Assembly (NCBI GenBank): GCA_051418075.1
Contig: JBPRGG010000031.1
Location: 84,661 to 148,660 of the forward strand
Length of the DNA stretch: 64,000 nucleotides
Origin: JBPRGG01 sp051418075
GTDB lineage: Bacteria; Bacteroidota; Bacteroidia; Cytophagales; Cyclobacteriaceae
Direction: 5' to 3'
Of the stretch, positions 36,838 through 46,475 are shown piece by piece; within the stretch, counting starts at the first letter, position 1; the number at the start of each line of letters is the position of its first letter. The position numbers and the translations under genes are program-made. The notes beneath the pieces were generated by a model, which was not told where the DNA came from, did not search any database, and saw nothing but the letters and a program-made list of their open reading frames with translations.

Positions 36838-38925
36838 ATGGATATTAGGTTCATTTGTGCAATTTGTATTTTATGTTTATCTCCACTTCAAATGATGGCC
36901 AGTGATCCTGAGTTTTTGGAGCAGCTCCATTTAAATCAGGCAGAAAAACAATGGCTGGAACAGGGCTATACCATCAAAGTACATCCGGATACCTGGCCGC
37001 CGTTTAATTTTTGGGATGATGCCAAAAACAAGAATCGTGGTATAGCACCGGATTATCTCCGCTGGATTTCCGAAAAAACCGGACTGAAGTTTGAATATAC
37101 GGCCACTCAAATGAGCCTGGACATGTTGTTTAAAGATTTAATGGCCAAAAATGTGGATATGAGTCCTTCTTTGCAATATCAACCGGAAAGGGCTTTATTT
37201 CTGGAGTATACGGATCCTTATTTTAAAAGCCGTTTTGGTTTTTTTGTAAATGAGTCTACCGATTTAAGTAAACTACCGGACTCTCTGAATAATATCCGGA
37301 TCTCCTGCGAAAAATCCTCTACTACTTTTAAATTTTTACAAAAGCATTATCCTGCAGCTGTGATCGTGGAATGTCCCACCGAAAAAGATGGTTTATTATT
37401 GGTGTCCCAGGGTTCGGTGTTGGCCCACGCCGGTTCGGTGGATGTATGTGAGTATTTGATTGGCATGTCTGATGCTTATGAATCCATAGAACTTTGGCAA
37501 GAATTACCCCTGGATAATCAATATGTTTTTATGGCGGTCCGTAAAGACTGGCCTGAATTGGCTTCTATTATCAATAAATCATTGAAAATAATGCCATTGG
37601 CTACTAAAAATGCCATTGTAAAGCAATACCAGCGGGAGCTAATCTGGAAAAAGAACCGGCATTACATTTTAATTTCCGGCTTTTTGGTTCTGATTGCTTT
37701 GACTGTTATGACTGTGGCTTTAATTCTGCTTTACAAAAAATCCCAAAAAGCGGCCAAATGTTATCAGTCAGCTAAAGAAAAAGCGGAGGAATCCACCCGC
37801 TTTAAATCGGCTTTTCTGGCTAACATGAGTCATGAAATCCGGTCTCCCATGAATGCCATTCTGGGGCTCACCTCTCTGCTAAAATCTAACGCTGTGGATG
37901 CCTCCCATAAAGATCAATATCTAACCTATATCGAAAAAAGCGGACAGAAATTACTTAGGCTGATCAATGATATTCTGGATTTTTCCAAGTTGGAATCAGG
38001 AGAGATAGCTCTGGAGATAGAAACTTTTGAACTCAGGCAATTATTGGATGAAGTATATCAGATATTTTTCCCCCTGGCCCTGGAAAAGCGTATTAATTTT
38101 GAAATAGATTACGATCTTCCTTCAGCAGTATGGTTTATAAAATCTGATCGGGTTAAAATCATCCAGGTGCTTTCCAATCTGGTATCCAATGCCATCAAAT
38201 ATACTGTAATGGGGGAGGTAAAGTTAGGAGTAACCTTGTGTAATCATCATCGTTTAAGATTTTTTGTAAAAGATACCGGTATAGGTATACCAGAACATTT
38301 AAAACACCAGGTTTTTGAACGCTTTAAACGACTGGATCAAACCAAACAGGTAACAGGCACAGGTTTGGGATTGTCTATCAGCAAAGGATTGGTTGAATTA
38401 TTGGGAGGAAATATATGGGTGGAAGATAATGCTCACCGCGGATCTGTTTTTATATTTGAATTACCCTACCATAAGCCAACAGCCCAACCTGTGCCGACTG
38501 CTCAGCCGGAAATTTCAGAATATAAACCCTATCAATTTCAACAACAAACCATATTGGTGGCCGAAGATCAGGATTATAATTTTGTGTTTATAGCTCAGGT
38601 CCTTAAAAATGCCGGATTGCAGGTAGTCAGAGCCCAAAATGGAAAAGAGGCCATAGAATTGGTAGATCAACATGCTGTTGATCTGGTTTTAATGGATATT
38701 AAAATGCCCATAAAATCAGGTTATGATGCTACTAAAGAAATCAAAAGGGCGAAGCCCCAATTACCTGTGATCATACAGTCAGCTTATGCACTACCGGAGG
38801 AGAAAGAAAAAGCCTTTCAATATGGTTGTGATGACTATCTGACCAAACCACTGGAACCTGAATTGCTACTGTCCAGGATCGCCCGTTTTTTACATAAAGA
38901 CCTTCCTTTTTCTTTGAATGCCTGA
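36838..38925 (+). CDS. Hybrid histidine kinase with periplasmic solute-binding sensor domain
   Basis: This 695-residue kinase senses a periplasmic ligand through a family-3 solute-binding domain (about 40-265, with YTIKVHPDTWPPFNFWD and APDYLRWISEKTG). It follows a signal peptide (1-22). One transmembrane helix (about 278-304) precedes HisKA (H in ANMSHEIRSPMNAILGL), HATPase (NLVSNAIKYT, DTGIGIP, GTGLGLSISKGLV) and a C-terminal receiver domain with the phosphorylated aspartate in LVLMDIKMP. It has no DNA-binding output, so a phosphorelay partner elsewhere is expected. Amino acid or sugar-acid ligands are common for this sensor type, but the ligand here is unknown. Confidence 0.9.
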   Translation: MDIRFICAICILCLSPLQMMASDPEFLEQLHLNQAEKQWLEQGYTIKVHPDTWPPFNFWDDAKNKNRGIAPDYLRWISEKTGLKFEYTATQMSLDMLFKDLMAKNVDMSPSLQYQPERALFLEYTDPYFKSRFGFFVNESTDLSKLPDSLNNIRISCEKSSTTFKFLQKHYPAAVIVECPTEKDGLLLVSQGSVLAHAGSVDVCEYLIGMSDAYESIELWQELPLDNQYVFMAVRKDWPELASIINKSLKIMPLATKNAIVKQYQRELIWKKNRHYILISGFLVLIALTVMTVALILLYKKSQKAAKCYQSAKEKAEESTRFKSAFLANMSHEIRSPMNAILGLTSLLKSNAVDASHKDQYLTYIEKSGQKLLRLINDILDFSKLESGEIALEIETFELRQLLDEVYQIFFPLALEKRINFEIDYDLPSAVWFIKSDRVKIIQVLSNLVSNAIKYTVMGEVKLGVTLCNHHRLRFFVKDTGIGIPEHLKHQVFERFKRLDQTKQVTGTGLGLSISKGLVELLGGNIWVEDNAHRGSVFIFELPYHKPTAQPVPTAQPEISEYKPYQFQQQTILVAEDQDYNFVFIAQVLKNAGLQVVRAQNGKEAIELVDQHAVDLVLMDIKMPIKSGYDATKEIKRAKPQLPVIIQSAYALPEEKEKAFQYGCDDYLTKPLEPELLLSRIARFLHKDLPFSLNA

Positions 38926-38957
38926 TGTGTTTTTGATTTTGAGCCAGGCATTATTTT
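38917..38957 (+). terminator. Weak terminator hairpin after hybrid kinase
   Basis: AATGCCTG (38917-38924) pairs with CAGGCATT (38945-38952) over a 20-base loop and is followed by ATTTTTA. The left arm overlaps the stop codon of the hybrid kinase. The loop is large, so efficiency is doubtful. Confidence 0.45.
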
Positions 38958-39039
38958 TAAAATGACACCAAAAACAGGTAAGTGCAGAATGGATAGTTCA
39001 TTAGTTGTACCTATTTTCGGCTCATAAATCGAAAATCCT

Positions 39040-41763
39040 ATGAGAATTATTTTTCTGACTATATGTTTACAAGTCGTATTATATCCGCTTTGGTCTCAAT
39101 CAGACCAGCAAATTTGGGTGGAAGATCTGAAATGTAATTACCGCACCGATCCGGTAGGTCTGGATCAATTACCCCCTCAGTTTAGTTGGCAGGTATTAAG
39201 CCAGGAAAAGGCTACTACGCAATCAGCTTATCGTATATTAGTAGCTACCGATCCGGACTTACTGCAGGAGGGGAAAGCTGATTTGTGGGATTCTAAAAAT
39301 GTTTCATATGATCAGTCAGTACATATCCCCTATCTGGGAAAAGAACTGGGTTCCAGGGACCGCGCCTATTGGAAGGTAAAGGTCTGGAATCAGGATCAGC
39401 AAAGCAGTGTTTACAGTCAGGTAGCTTCTTTTGAGTTGGGACTATTGGAAAAATCTGACTGGCAGGCCCAGTGGTTGAAACATCCGGATTTTCTGGATAC
39501 CTTGCTGGAACCAAAGCCTGCACCCTTTTTCCGGCGGGATTTTGTAGTGGATAAAACGGTTAAACAAGCCCGGGCTTATGTAACAGGGTTAGGTTATTTT
39601 GAATTATACCTGAATGGCAAAAAAGTCGGTGATCATCTGTTGGATCCGGTAAAGACCCGCTACGATAAAACAGTAAAGTATCTGGTCCATGATATTACAG
39701 ATCAAGTAAAAGCTGGAGGAAATGCTGTGGGTTTGATCCTGGGAACCGGGTGGTATAATCATTTCTCAGAAGCTGCCTGGCAATTCAATAAAGCGCCCTG
39801 GCGGGATTATCCTACTATGATTTGTCAATTGGAAATTACCTATCAGGATGGAACCAAAGCAATTGTTTTAAGCGATGAACAATGGAAAACAGCTACCGGA
39901 CCTATCCTGTTTGACGGGATCAGGAATGGAGAGACTTATGATGCCCGCCTGGAGATGCCTGGCTGGAGCCACTATGATTATAATGATCAGGATTGGTTAC
40001 CTGCAGTTGAAGTAGCAGGGCCTTCCGGAAAACTAACGGCACAACAACTGCCAGCCATCAAAGAAATGAGAGAGATCAAGCCTGTTTCCGTCAAAGAAGT
40101 GAAACCAGGAGTGTATGTTTTTGACCTGGGGCAAAATATTGCCGGTTATAGCCGGATCAAAGTGGCTGGTCCTAAAGGCTCTGAGGTAAAAATGAAACAT
40201 GGAGAAAGGATTAATCCGGATGGTACGGTGGAACAAAAACAAATACTTCGATTCTTGCGCACCTTACCGGCTCAAACCGATCAATACATTTTGAAAGGAG
40301 AAGGGGTAGAAATCTGGCAACCCCGCTTTGTCTATCATGGATATCAATATGTGGAAGTTACTGGTTTGCCGGTAAAACCTACTCTTGAAACCCTCACAGG
40401 GGTGGTAATTTATACTTCTTTTGAATCAGCCGGTGATTTCAGCTGTTCTAATCCATTATTTAATAAGATCCAGGAACTTACCCGCTGGTCCTACATTGGA
40501 AATTATCATGGTGTACCTACGGATTGCCCCCATCGGGAAAAAATTGGATGGACCGGCGACGGACACCTGGTCACTGAAGCTGGATTATTCAATTACGATG
40601 TGGTAACTTCCTATATAAAATGGCTGGATGATTTTGTGGATGAGCAGCGGCCTCTTGGGGATTTACCCGGGGTGATACCTACCAGTGGCTGGGGTTATGA
40701 ATTTGGTCGGAATCCTGAAACCAGACCGCTGGGTTATGGTCCTCAATGGGAAGGAGCTATCGTGCTAATCCCCTGGTATTTATACCTGCATACCGGGGAT
40801 ACTGCCATCATCAACCGGTATTATCAACCCATAAAAAAATATATAGATCACCTGAACCGCCAGGCGCAAAACAACCTGTTAAATTTTGGAATTGATGATC
40901 ATAAATCCCTGGTCAGAACCGAAGGTGATATACTGGCTTCAGGTTATTTTTATTATATGTCGGACCTGTTAGCCAGGATGGCCCAAATCATTGATCTGAA
41001 AGAAGATGCTGCTTATTATGAACAATTAGCAGGAAAGGTTAAACAAGCATTTAATCGTAAATATTTTGATCAAAAGACCGGCCTTTATGGACATGGTGGT
41101 CAAACACCCTTGAGTGAAGCCCTGGCTTTAAACCTGGCACCGGAAAACCATAAAGAAACTGTTTTGAATAACCTTTTGGATAAGATCAGGCAGAATAATT
41201 ATGATTTTGAGGTAGGGGTGGTAGGACTCAAATTTTTATTTGAGTCACTTACGGCAATGGGGCAGGCTGAGGTGGTGTATAAAATGGTGAATCAGACCGA
41301 CTATCCCAGTTATGGCTGGTGGATAGAACAGGGTGCCAATACTTTATGGCAGGATTGGGATGGGAGTATGTCCCTTAACCATATCATGTTTGGCTCAGTA
41401 AGTGAATGGTATTTCCGGGCGCTGGCTGGTATCAATCCGGATCCTCAGCAACCTGGGTTTAAACACATTATCATCAAGCCCAATTTCATTGAGGATTTGC
41501 AATGGGTTAATGCAGACCATGATACACCTTATGGCCTGGTGTCTAGTTCCTGGAGCAGAGGACAGGATCACATAATGTTGCAGCTGGAAATACCAGACAA
41601 TACCTCTTCTACAGTATATCTTCCGGCAGAAAACTGGGATAAAATCCAGGTCAATCAAACACCGGCAAGTCAGTCAGACTGGCTGGAACCGGTGAATCTA
41701 TCCAACGGAACCGCAGTTTTCAGGTTAAAAAGTGGGAATTATACTGTTCAACTTAAAAATTAA
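39040..41763 (+). CDS. Alpha-L-rhamnosidase (GH78)
   Basis: This secreted glycosidase releases terminal alpha-L-rhamnose. The 907-residue protein has a signal peptide (1-19), N-terminal beta-sandwich domains (residues about 25-430: NPLFxx-type start LKCNYRTDPVGLD, RAYVTGLGYFELYLNGKKVGDHLLDP) and the GH78 catalytic (alpha/alpha)6 barrel (about 440-780). The family signature CPHREKIGWTGDGH is about residue 498. WIEQGANTLWQDWDGSMSLNHIMFGSV lies in the barrel (key segments WxEQGANTLW and SLNHIMFGSV). A C-terminal beta domain closes the protein. It stands alone with no SusC/D nearby; sulfatases 1-13 kb away suggest sulfated rhamnose-containing glycans as targets. Confidence 0.93.
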   Translation: MRIIFLTICLQVVLYPLWSQSDQQIWVEDLKCNYRTDPVGLDQLPPQFSWQVLSQEKATTQSAYRILVATDPDLLQEGKADLWDSKNVSYDQSVHIPYLGKELGSRDRAYWKVKVWNQDQQSSVYSQVASFELGLLEKSDWQAQWLKHPDFLDTLLEPKPAPFFRRDFVVDKTVKQARAYVTGLGYFELYLNGKKVGDHLLDPVKTRYDKTVKYLVHDITDQVKAGGNAVGLILGTGWYNHFSEAAWQFNKAPWRDYPTMICQLEITYQDGTKAIVLSDEQWKTATGPILFDGIRNGETYDARLEMPGWSHYDYNDQDWLPAVEVAGPSGKLTAQQLPAIKEMREIKPVSVKEVKPGVYVFDLGQNIAGYSRIKVAGPKGSEVKMKHGERINPDGTVEQKQILRFLRTLPAQTDQYILKGEGVEIWQPRFVYHGYQYVEVTGLPVKPTLETLTGVVIYTSFESAGDFSCSNPLFNKIQELTRWSYIGNYHGVPTDCPHREKIGWTGDGHLVTEAGLFNYDVVTSYIKWLDDFVDEQRPLGDLPGVIPTSGWGYEFGRNPETRPLGYGPQWEGAIVLIPWYLYLHTGDTAIINRYYQPIKKYIDHLNRQAQNNLLNFGIDDHKSLVRTEGDILASGYFYYMSDLLARMAQIIDLKEDAAYYEQLAGKVKQAFNRKYFDQKTGLYGHGGQTPLSEALALNLAPENHKETVLNNLLDKIRQNNYDFEVGVVGLKFLFESLTAMGQAEVVYKMVNQTDYPSYGWWIEQGANTLWQDWDGSMSLNHIMFGSVSEWYFRALAGINPDPQQPGFKHIIIKPNFIEDLQWVNADHDTPYGLVSSSWSRGQDHIMLQLEIPDNTSSTVYLPAENWDKIQVNQTPASQSDWLEPVNLSNGTAVFRLKSGNYTVQLKN

Positions 41764-41870
41764 AATTGCCTATAAATAGAGGGTTAGATTATTGTTTCTT
41801 GGCCAATGGTGGTACAGGTTTTCCACTGCCATGGTCTCTTTAAAAAGACCGGTTTATCCCTCAGGTGATC

Positions 41871-42572
41871 TTAGTAGCTTTTAACTTCCAGATTGTCGCC
41901 GGTTAACTGATGGAAAGCTCTTTTTTCATCTCTTAATATGCGGGCCAGATTTAGAAGTTTATGAAAGTGATCCTGGCCGTAGGTATTAGTAAGGCCGTTC
42001 CAGTAGTTAAAACCCGCCTGCATAGCAGGTTCACCGGAAAGTTTGTACAATTGATTAACATCTATCTGGTCCCAGTCTGCTCCCTCACTATTTCCTTCCA
42101 ATGCATATTTTGCCCCGCCTAATAAAAACCATTCAGGTAGTTTTTTGTAGGTTGGTTTTCCCATCATTTCATAGATGATCTGGTGTGAGATCCCCAATGA
42201 TATTTCCTGTAGAAGCTGGGATGATGAAGCTAATGCTTCTACATGATGATAAGTCCTTAAATTTTGTGGCTGATATTTTTTGGGTGGTTGGTCATAGATC
42301 AGTATATCTGTCTTTTCATCTGGATAAAAACCAATCCTATCCGACAAACTAAGGAATTTTTCTTCCATCTGGCTGATAAAATCAGGTGAAAGCTCTGTAG
42401 CACCTTTTTCCAGATATATATTTAAATGTGGGCTGCTGTATAAACTCCATTTTTTGCCTTTATACTTAACTTTTTGAATTGGTTGAGCCAGGGCTGATAA
42501 ACCAAAAGTAATCAATATGAATAAATTGATCAGGCAGGCTAAGGGTTTAACGGTTTTTCTGAAATTATTCAT
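41871..42572 (-). CDS. Secreted peptidase-MA-like domain protein
   Basis: I start this at the ATG at 42572, which gives a 233-residue protein with a signal peptide (MNNFRKTVKPLACLINLF...SALAQ); the longer frame adds 33 residues of no evident value. After the signal it reads KWSLYSSPHLNIYLEKGA and later VEALASSSQLLQEISLGISHQIIYEMMG and WFLLGGAKYALEG. This resembles the N-terminal gluzincin-like (peptidase-MA) module of Bacteroidota TolB/PD40 surface proteins. The zinc-binding HExxH is not evident (here ISHQIIYEM), so it may be inactive. No propeller domain follows. Function is unknown. Confidence 0.7.
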   Translation of the reverse strand: MNNFRKTVKPLACLINLFILITFGLSALAQPIQKVKYKGKKWSLYSSPHLNIYLEKGATELSPDFISQMEEKFLSLSDRIGFYPDEKTDILIYDQPPKKYQPQNLRTYHHVEALASSSQLLQEISLGISHQIIYEMMGKPTYKKLPEWFLLGGAKYALEGNSEGADWDQIDVNQLYKLSGEPAMQAGFNYWNGLTNTYGQDHFHKLLNLARILRDEKRAFHQLTGDNLEVKSY

Positions 42573-42839
42573 AACGGCTGATTTTTTAGGGTTTTCGGAT
42601 AATATAAGTAATTTTACGACAATCGTGTAAATAAAGTTGAATATTATATAATTATTATGAATTCCGGTCATATCATCTGTGAAACTTAAGAAGAATAAAA
42701 ACCTAAAAAATAAAGTAAGTTCTGTTTCAAGATCAGGATCATAAAATAATTCAATTTTGGATGGTTTATCTTGGCTTTCGACGCTATTTATTATAATTTG
42801 GTGATCCGCACTATTGCTGTTATTGAATGATATATTTGT

Positions 42840-44234
42840 ATGAAAAGATTATTTAGCATATTTCTTGGTATAACTTTGCTAGGGGGATGTGAAACCCGGG
42901 AACAAGATGGTGAACCCCGTTTACCTAATTTTGTAATTCTTTTTGCAGATGATCTGGGATACGGTGATGTGGGTGTTTATGGCCATCCCACCATTAAAAC
43001 GCCCAACCTGGATCAACTGGCTTCAGAGGGTATGAAATTGACACAGTTTTATGCAGCAGCTTCCATTTGTACGCCCAGCCGGGCTGGATTATTGACTGGT
43101 CGCTTACCCATCCGCAATGGCATGTGTGGTGGACGGGGAGTACTTTTTCCTGACTCTGATGGTGGATTGCCTCCTTCTGAAATTACCATAGCTGAGGCTT
43201 TGAAAACCAAAGGTTATGCCTCAGCTTGTGTAGGAAAATGGCACCTGGGGCATCTGGAGCAATATTTACCTACTAATCAAGGATTTGATTACTATTTTGG
43301 AATACCTTATTCCAATGACATGAGTCCGGCTCAGAATGACTGGGAAGGAGCCCAAAGCTTTCCACCCACTCCATTGATAGAGGGGACCCAAGTGATAGAA
43401 CAAGAGCCGGATCAATCGCAACTTACCAGGCGCTACACGGAAAAGGCATTGAAATTTATTGATGATCACCAGGAACAACCCTTCTTCTTGTACCTTCCCT
43501 ATACCTTTCCCCATGTCCCTTTGTATGTCTCTGACCGGTTTAAAGATACCAGCAAGCGCGGTTTATATGGGGATGTAGTGGAAGAAATAGACTGGAGTGT
43601 GGGAGAGATCATGAAAGCCCTTAAGGCGCATGGTCTGGAACAAAATACCCTGGTGATTTTTACCAGTGATAACGGACCCTGGCTGGTGATGGATCAGGAA
43701 GGTGGATCGGCCGGATTACTGAGAGAAGGGAAAGGAACCACCTGGGAAGGAGGTATGCGTGAACCTGCCATCATTAAGTATCCACCCCTGGTTGAATCTG
43801 GTACGGTTTCTTCGGCCATGGCTTCCACCCTGGATTTGTTTCCCACCATTGTTTCACTGGCCCAGGCTCAATTACCTAACCAAAGTGAACTGGATGGAGT
43901 TAACTTGATGCCTGTTTTAAATCAGCCGGAGGAACAAGTGCGGGAAATGATGTATTATTACAGAGGAGATCAATTGTATGCCTTACGCAAAGGGCCCTGG
44001 AAGGCTCATTTTATATCCATGGAAAATCCCTATGATGGGGCAAAACGAGTTGTAAGTGAGCATGAAACACCGCTTTTATTTAATGTAGAAGTAGATCCTT
44101 CAGAGAAATATAACCTGTCAGATCAACATCCTGAAATTGTTGATGATCTTCGTTCTGAAAAGATAATGCATGAACAAAACCTGGTAAAAATGCCCTGTCA
44201 ATTGATTAACCGGATCAGGAAAACTGATCAGTAA
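42840..44234 (+). CDS. Arylsulfatase-like lipoprotein sulfatase
   Basis: This 464-residue S1-family sulfatase hydrolyses sulfate esters on a glycan or small molecule. A lipoprotein signal ends at LLGGC (residue about 17), placing it on a membrane. The metal site starts with ILFADDLGYGDVGVYG. The formylglycine motif is CTPSRAGLLTGR (Cys-x-Pro-x-Arg), and GKWHLGH and TSDNGPW complete the active site. The Cys must be converted to formylglycine by a maturase encoded elsewhere. It is a single gene, converging with the cation exchanger. Confidence 0.94.
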   Translation: MKRLFSIFLGITLLGGCETREQDGEPRLPNFVILFADDLGYGDVGVYGHPTIKTPNLDQLASEGMKLTQFYAAASICTPSRAGLLTGRLPIRNGMCGGRGVLFPDSDGGLPPSEITIAEALKTKGYASACVGKWHLGHLEQYLPTNQGFDYYFGIPYSNDMSPAQNDWEGAQSFPPTPLIEGTQVIEQEPDQSQLTRRYTEKALKFIDDHQEQPFFLYLPYTFPHVPLYVSDRFKDTSKRGLYGDVVEEIDWSVGEIMKALKAHGLEQNTLVIFTSDNGPWLVMDQEGGSAGLLREGKGTTWEGGMREPAIIKYPPLVESGTVSSAMASTLDLFPTIVSLAQAQLPNQSELDGVNLMPVLNQPEEQVREMMYYYRGDQLYALRKGPWKAHFISMENPYDGAKRVVSEHETPLLFNVEVDPSEKYNLSDQHPEIVDDLRSEKIMHEQNLVKMPCQLINRIRKTDQ

Positions 44235-44282
44235 TATTCCCATTTTTACGGAAGATACTGAAATTACCCAAATGCTTGATCA

Positions 44283-45467
44283 TTACATCAGAAGGTTTTC
44301 AAAAAAGGAAGTTTTATCCAGGCTTTTTACAATGACATAAAGAATAAAAAATCCATAGATGGTCAGTAATAGATAAGCTTTTGCCCTGGTGAAATTTTTA
44401 CCAACAATGAAGATTAACAAAGCCAGGAAGGTAAGTACGATTAGGATGATCCTTAACTCCAGGGTAATCTCCATAATAGCTGGCGGAATGGTGAAGGGTC
44501 CATATAAAAGGGTATAGATAAACAAAGGAAGACCCAGGGCAAAACAAATATCGAAAATGTTACTTCCCAAAACATTGGAAAAGGCGTCGTCATAATTGCC
44601 CTTTTGGGCATCTTTCATGGAAATGATTGTGTCAGGCACACTGGATGCGGCTGACACCAGGATAAGTGCTACAAACATGATTGGTATTCCCAGACCATGT
44701 AGCTCTCCCAGGAAAGGCAAATGATAGGTATCCGATCCTAAAAATTCAGTAGCCTGAACCAGCAACATACAACTGGCTGCCATAACGGCTGTTGAAACAG
44801 CCAGCAGGGTCCAGGCCTTTCTTTTGTTGATTTTTTGGTCTCCAAGTATGGCCTCATTGAGATCCAGTTTTAAAAAGGCTACCATTTGTCTTTGATTAGG
44901 AATTGGGAATATACTTGCCAGTACTGGCTTGGGTGTAAGTTGATTGGGACTAGGAGGATCATCCTGACCATCTGGTTCAATTAACTTCCCTTTCATAGTA
45001 AAGAACATGAAAAACAAATATCCGAAATAGACCAGGATCAATACCAACCCGTCCTTCCAGGTAATATAGGTACTGGATAAAATAAAAATGAATATCGACT
45101 CTATCAGAAGAAGAAATAAGCCGTCCCTGATGATCACTTTACGGGTAAACCGGAATTTCTTAACTGAAAGTTTAAAAAATACAATTATGCCTACAAAAGC
45201 TGGAATTACCATGCTATTATAAATTGCGCTACCGGCAGTGGTGCCTATTCCTCCGGAGAAGCCATTGGCACCCTGGATATTAATCAAAAAGATAAGGGTA
45301 GTAAGTAGTTCAGGCATGGAACTGGCAATGGCATTTATGGTTGCTCCTCTGACTCCGTCAGATAACTTCCGGCCCAGGAACTGGGAAGCAGTTTCAAAAC
45401 TATCGCCGGTTCTCCATATGATAATACAGCATATTAAAACTATAATTATTGGAATTACTATTCCCAT
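44283..45467 (-). CDS. Sodium/calcium exchanger-family membrane antiporter
   Basis: This 394-residue CaCA-family antiporter has about ten transmembrane segments. The two alpha-repeats are visible: GATINAIASSMPELLTTLIF near the N-terminus and SAASSVPDTIISMKDAQ...NVLGSNIFDICFALGLPLF in the second half. A cytoplasmic loop (about 165-205) separates the halves. The family exports Ca2+ in exchange for Na+ or H+; specificity is not readable here. It is transcribed alone. Confidence 0.9.
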   Translation of the reverse strand: MGIVIPIIIVLICCIIIWRTGDSFETASQFLGRKLSDGVRGATINAIASSMPELLTTLIFLINIQGANGFSGGIGTTAGSAIYNSMVIPAFVGIIVFFKLSVKKFRFTRKVIIRDGLFLLLIESIFIFILSSTYITWKDGLVLILVYFGYLFFMFFTMKGKLIEPDGQDDPPSPNQLTPKPVLASIFPIPNQRQMVAFLKLDLNEAILGDQKINKRKAWTLLAVSTAVMAASCMLLVQATEFLGSDTYHLPFLGELHGLGIPIMFVALILVSAASSVPDTIISMKDAQKGNYDDAFSNVLGSNIFDICFALGLPLFIYTLLYGPFTIPPAIMEITLELRIILIVLTFLALLIFIVGKNFTRAKAYLLLTIYGFFILYVIVKSLDKTSFFENLLM

Positions 45468-45697
45468 TCAGTTTATTTTGTTTTAGATGAAGGTGTGATA
45501 TTATTCAGCAAACATACTAATAAAAAATAGAATTATTCTTATAATTTACATAAATAATTTTATTTTTTTGTTACTCCTTGGTAATCAGGACTTAATAGAA
45601 ATGCTTGAAAACCAAAAGTGGTAGAAAACAGGCATTAAACACAATAGAACACCATTTATGGCACGATAAAAAAGATTAAATCCTTACTTAAGTGATA

Positions 45698-46093
45698 TTA
45701 TAAATGAGGGTTTTGAGGTTGCTCAAGTTGCTCTGCATATTTCTGTCTGAATAATTTGAGCCCTTCAGTATTCAGGTGAATGATGGCTACACCATTTTTA
45801 GCTTCCGCCCCGTATTTTAGAATACCTTCCAGTTCGGGATAGATTTCCACCGATTCAATCCAGAACAGGTTCAGTTTACCCATACGTTCCGGGTCTAATT
45901 TCACTTCCTGGTCATTTAGTTTAACCATCATGAGTATTTCATAAGGGTCATCAGGGGCATGCGTACTGGCTAGCAGCAATGAATCATTAGCAAGCGTGGA
46001 ACTGGGTTCTTGTGCCCATAAATTTTCTACTCCAACAGTAATTAATATAAGAAAGATTAATAAAGCAGGTTTAGCTTTCAAATTGGCGCTCAT
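45698..46093 (-). CDS. Small secreted protein resembling a TonB-receptor plug fragment
   Basis: This 131-residue protein has a signal peptide (1-27, ending LWAQ). The mature part reads ILMMVKLNDQEVKLDPERMGKLN, WIESVEIYPELEGILKYGAEAKNGVAIIHLN. The pattern 'position, name-x-SIEVxK, YGxxAxxGVIxI' is that of TonB receptor plug domains and of plug-like extensions on Bacteroidota BlaR1/TonB proteins. No barrel follows. It could be a stand-alone plug-like periplasmic protein or a remnant of a larger one; both ends look intact. No partner is nearby. Confidence 0.6.
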   Translation of the reverse strand: MSANLKAKPALLIFLILITVGVENLWAQEPSSTLANDSLLLASTHAPDDPYEILMMVKLNDQEVKLDPERMGKLNLFWIESVEIYPELEGILKYGAEAKNGVAIIHLNTEGLKLFRQKYAEQLEQPQNPHL

Positions 46094-46475
46094 GTTCTTT
46101 TTGTTTAGGTACGGTTCTGTAAAGCGCTGGTTGATGTAATGTTTTAACGGCTTTAAAGATAATTAAGTTCAAGGATTTTTTATCATAATAAAAAGATAAA
46201 TTTGGATAAAATTCATAAAAGGCTTAGTGTCAATGGATTGGTTAGAAAGCATCTTTTATAAAAATTACGGGTAAGAAGTGAATGTAACTAGATTTTGCAT
46301 GTAAGGAACTTTGATATATTAATGGTTACTATTATACCTATAAAGCTTTGGGGGTACATCTGTTTGAGGTTTCAGGTTATTCGGGTTCTGCTAAAAGGAT
46401 TTTAAAAATCAGGGGAATTCCCTTAAGTTTACCAAACACCTTTTTGTAATTCAAGATCAAAAATAAAAAACGTCT
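46094..46475. other. Intergenic region between divergent genes
   Basis: This 382-bp AT-rich gap holds the promoters of the divergent plug-like protein and the FAH-family gene. I see no coding frame, repeat or confident promoter box in it. Confidence 0.5.

Noticed and set aside
42831..42838. TATATTTG box directly before the sulfatase ATG
   Set aside because: It would place the transcription start at or after the start codon, while the lipoprotein signal fixes the ATG at 42840; probably a chance match.
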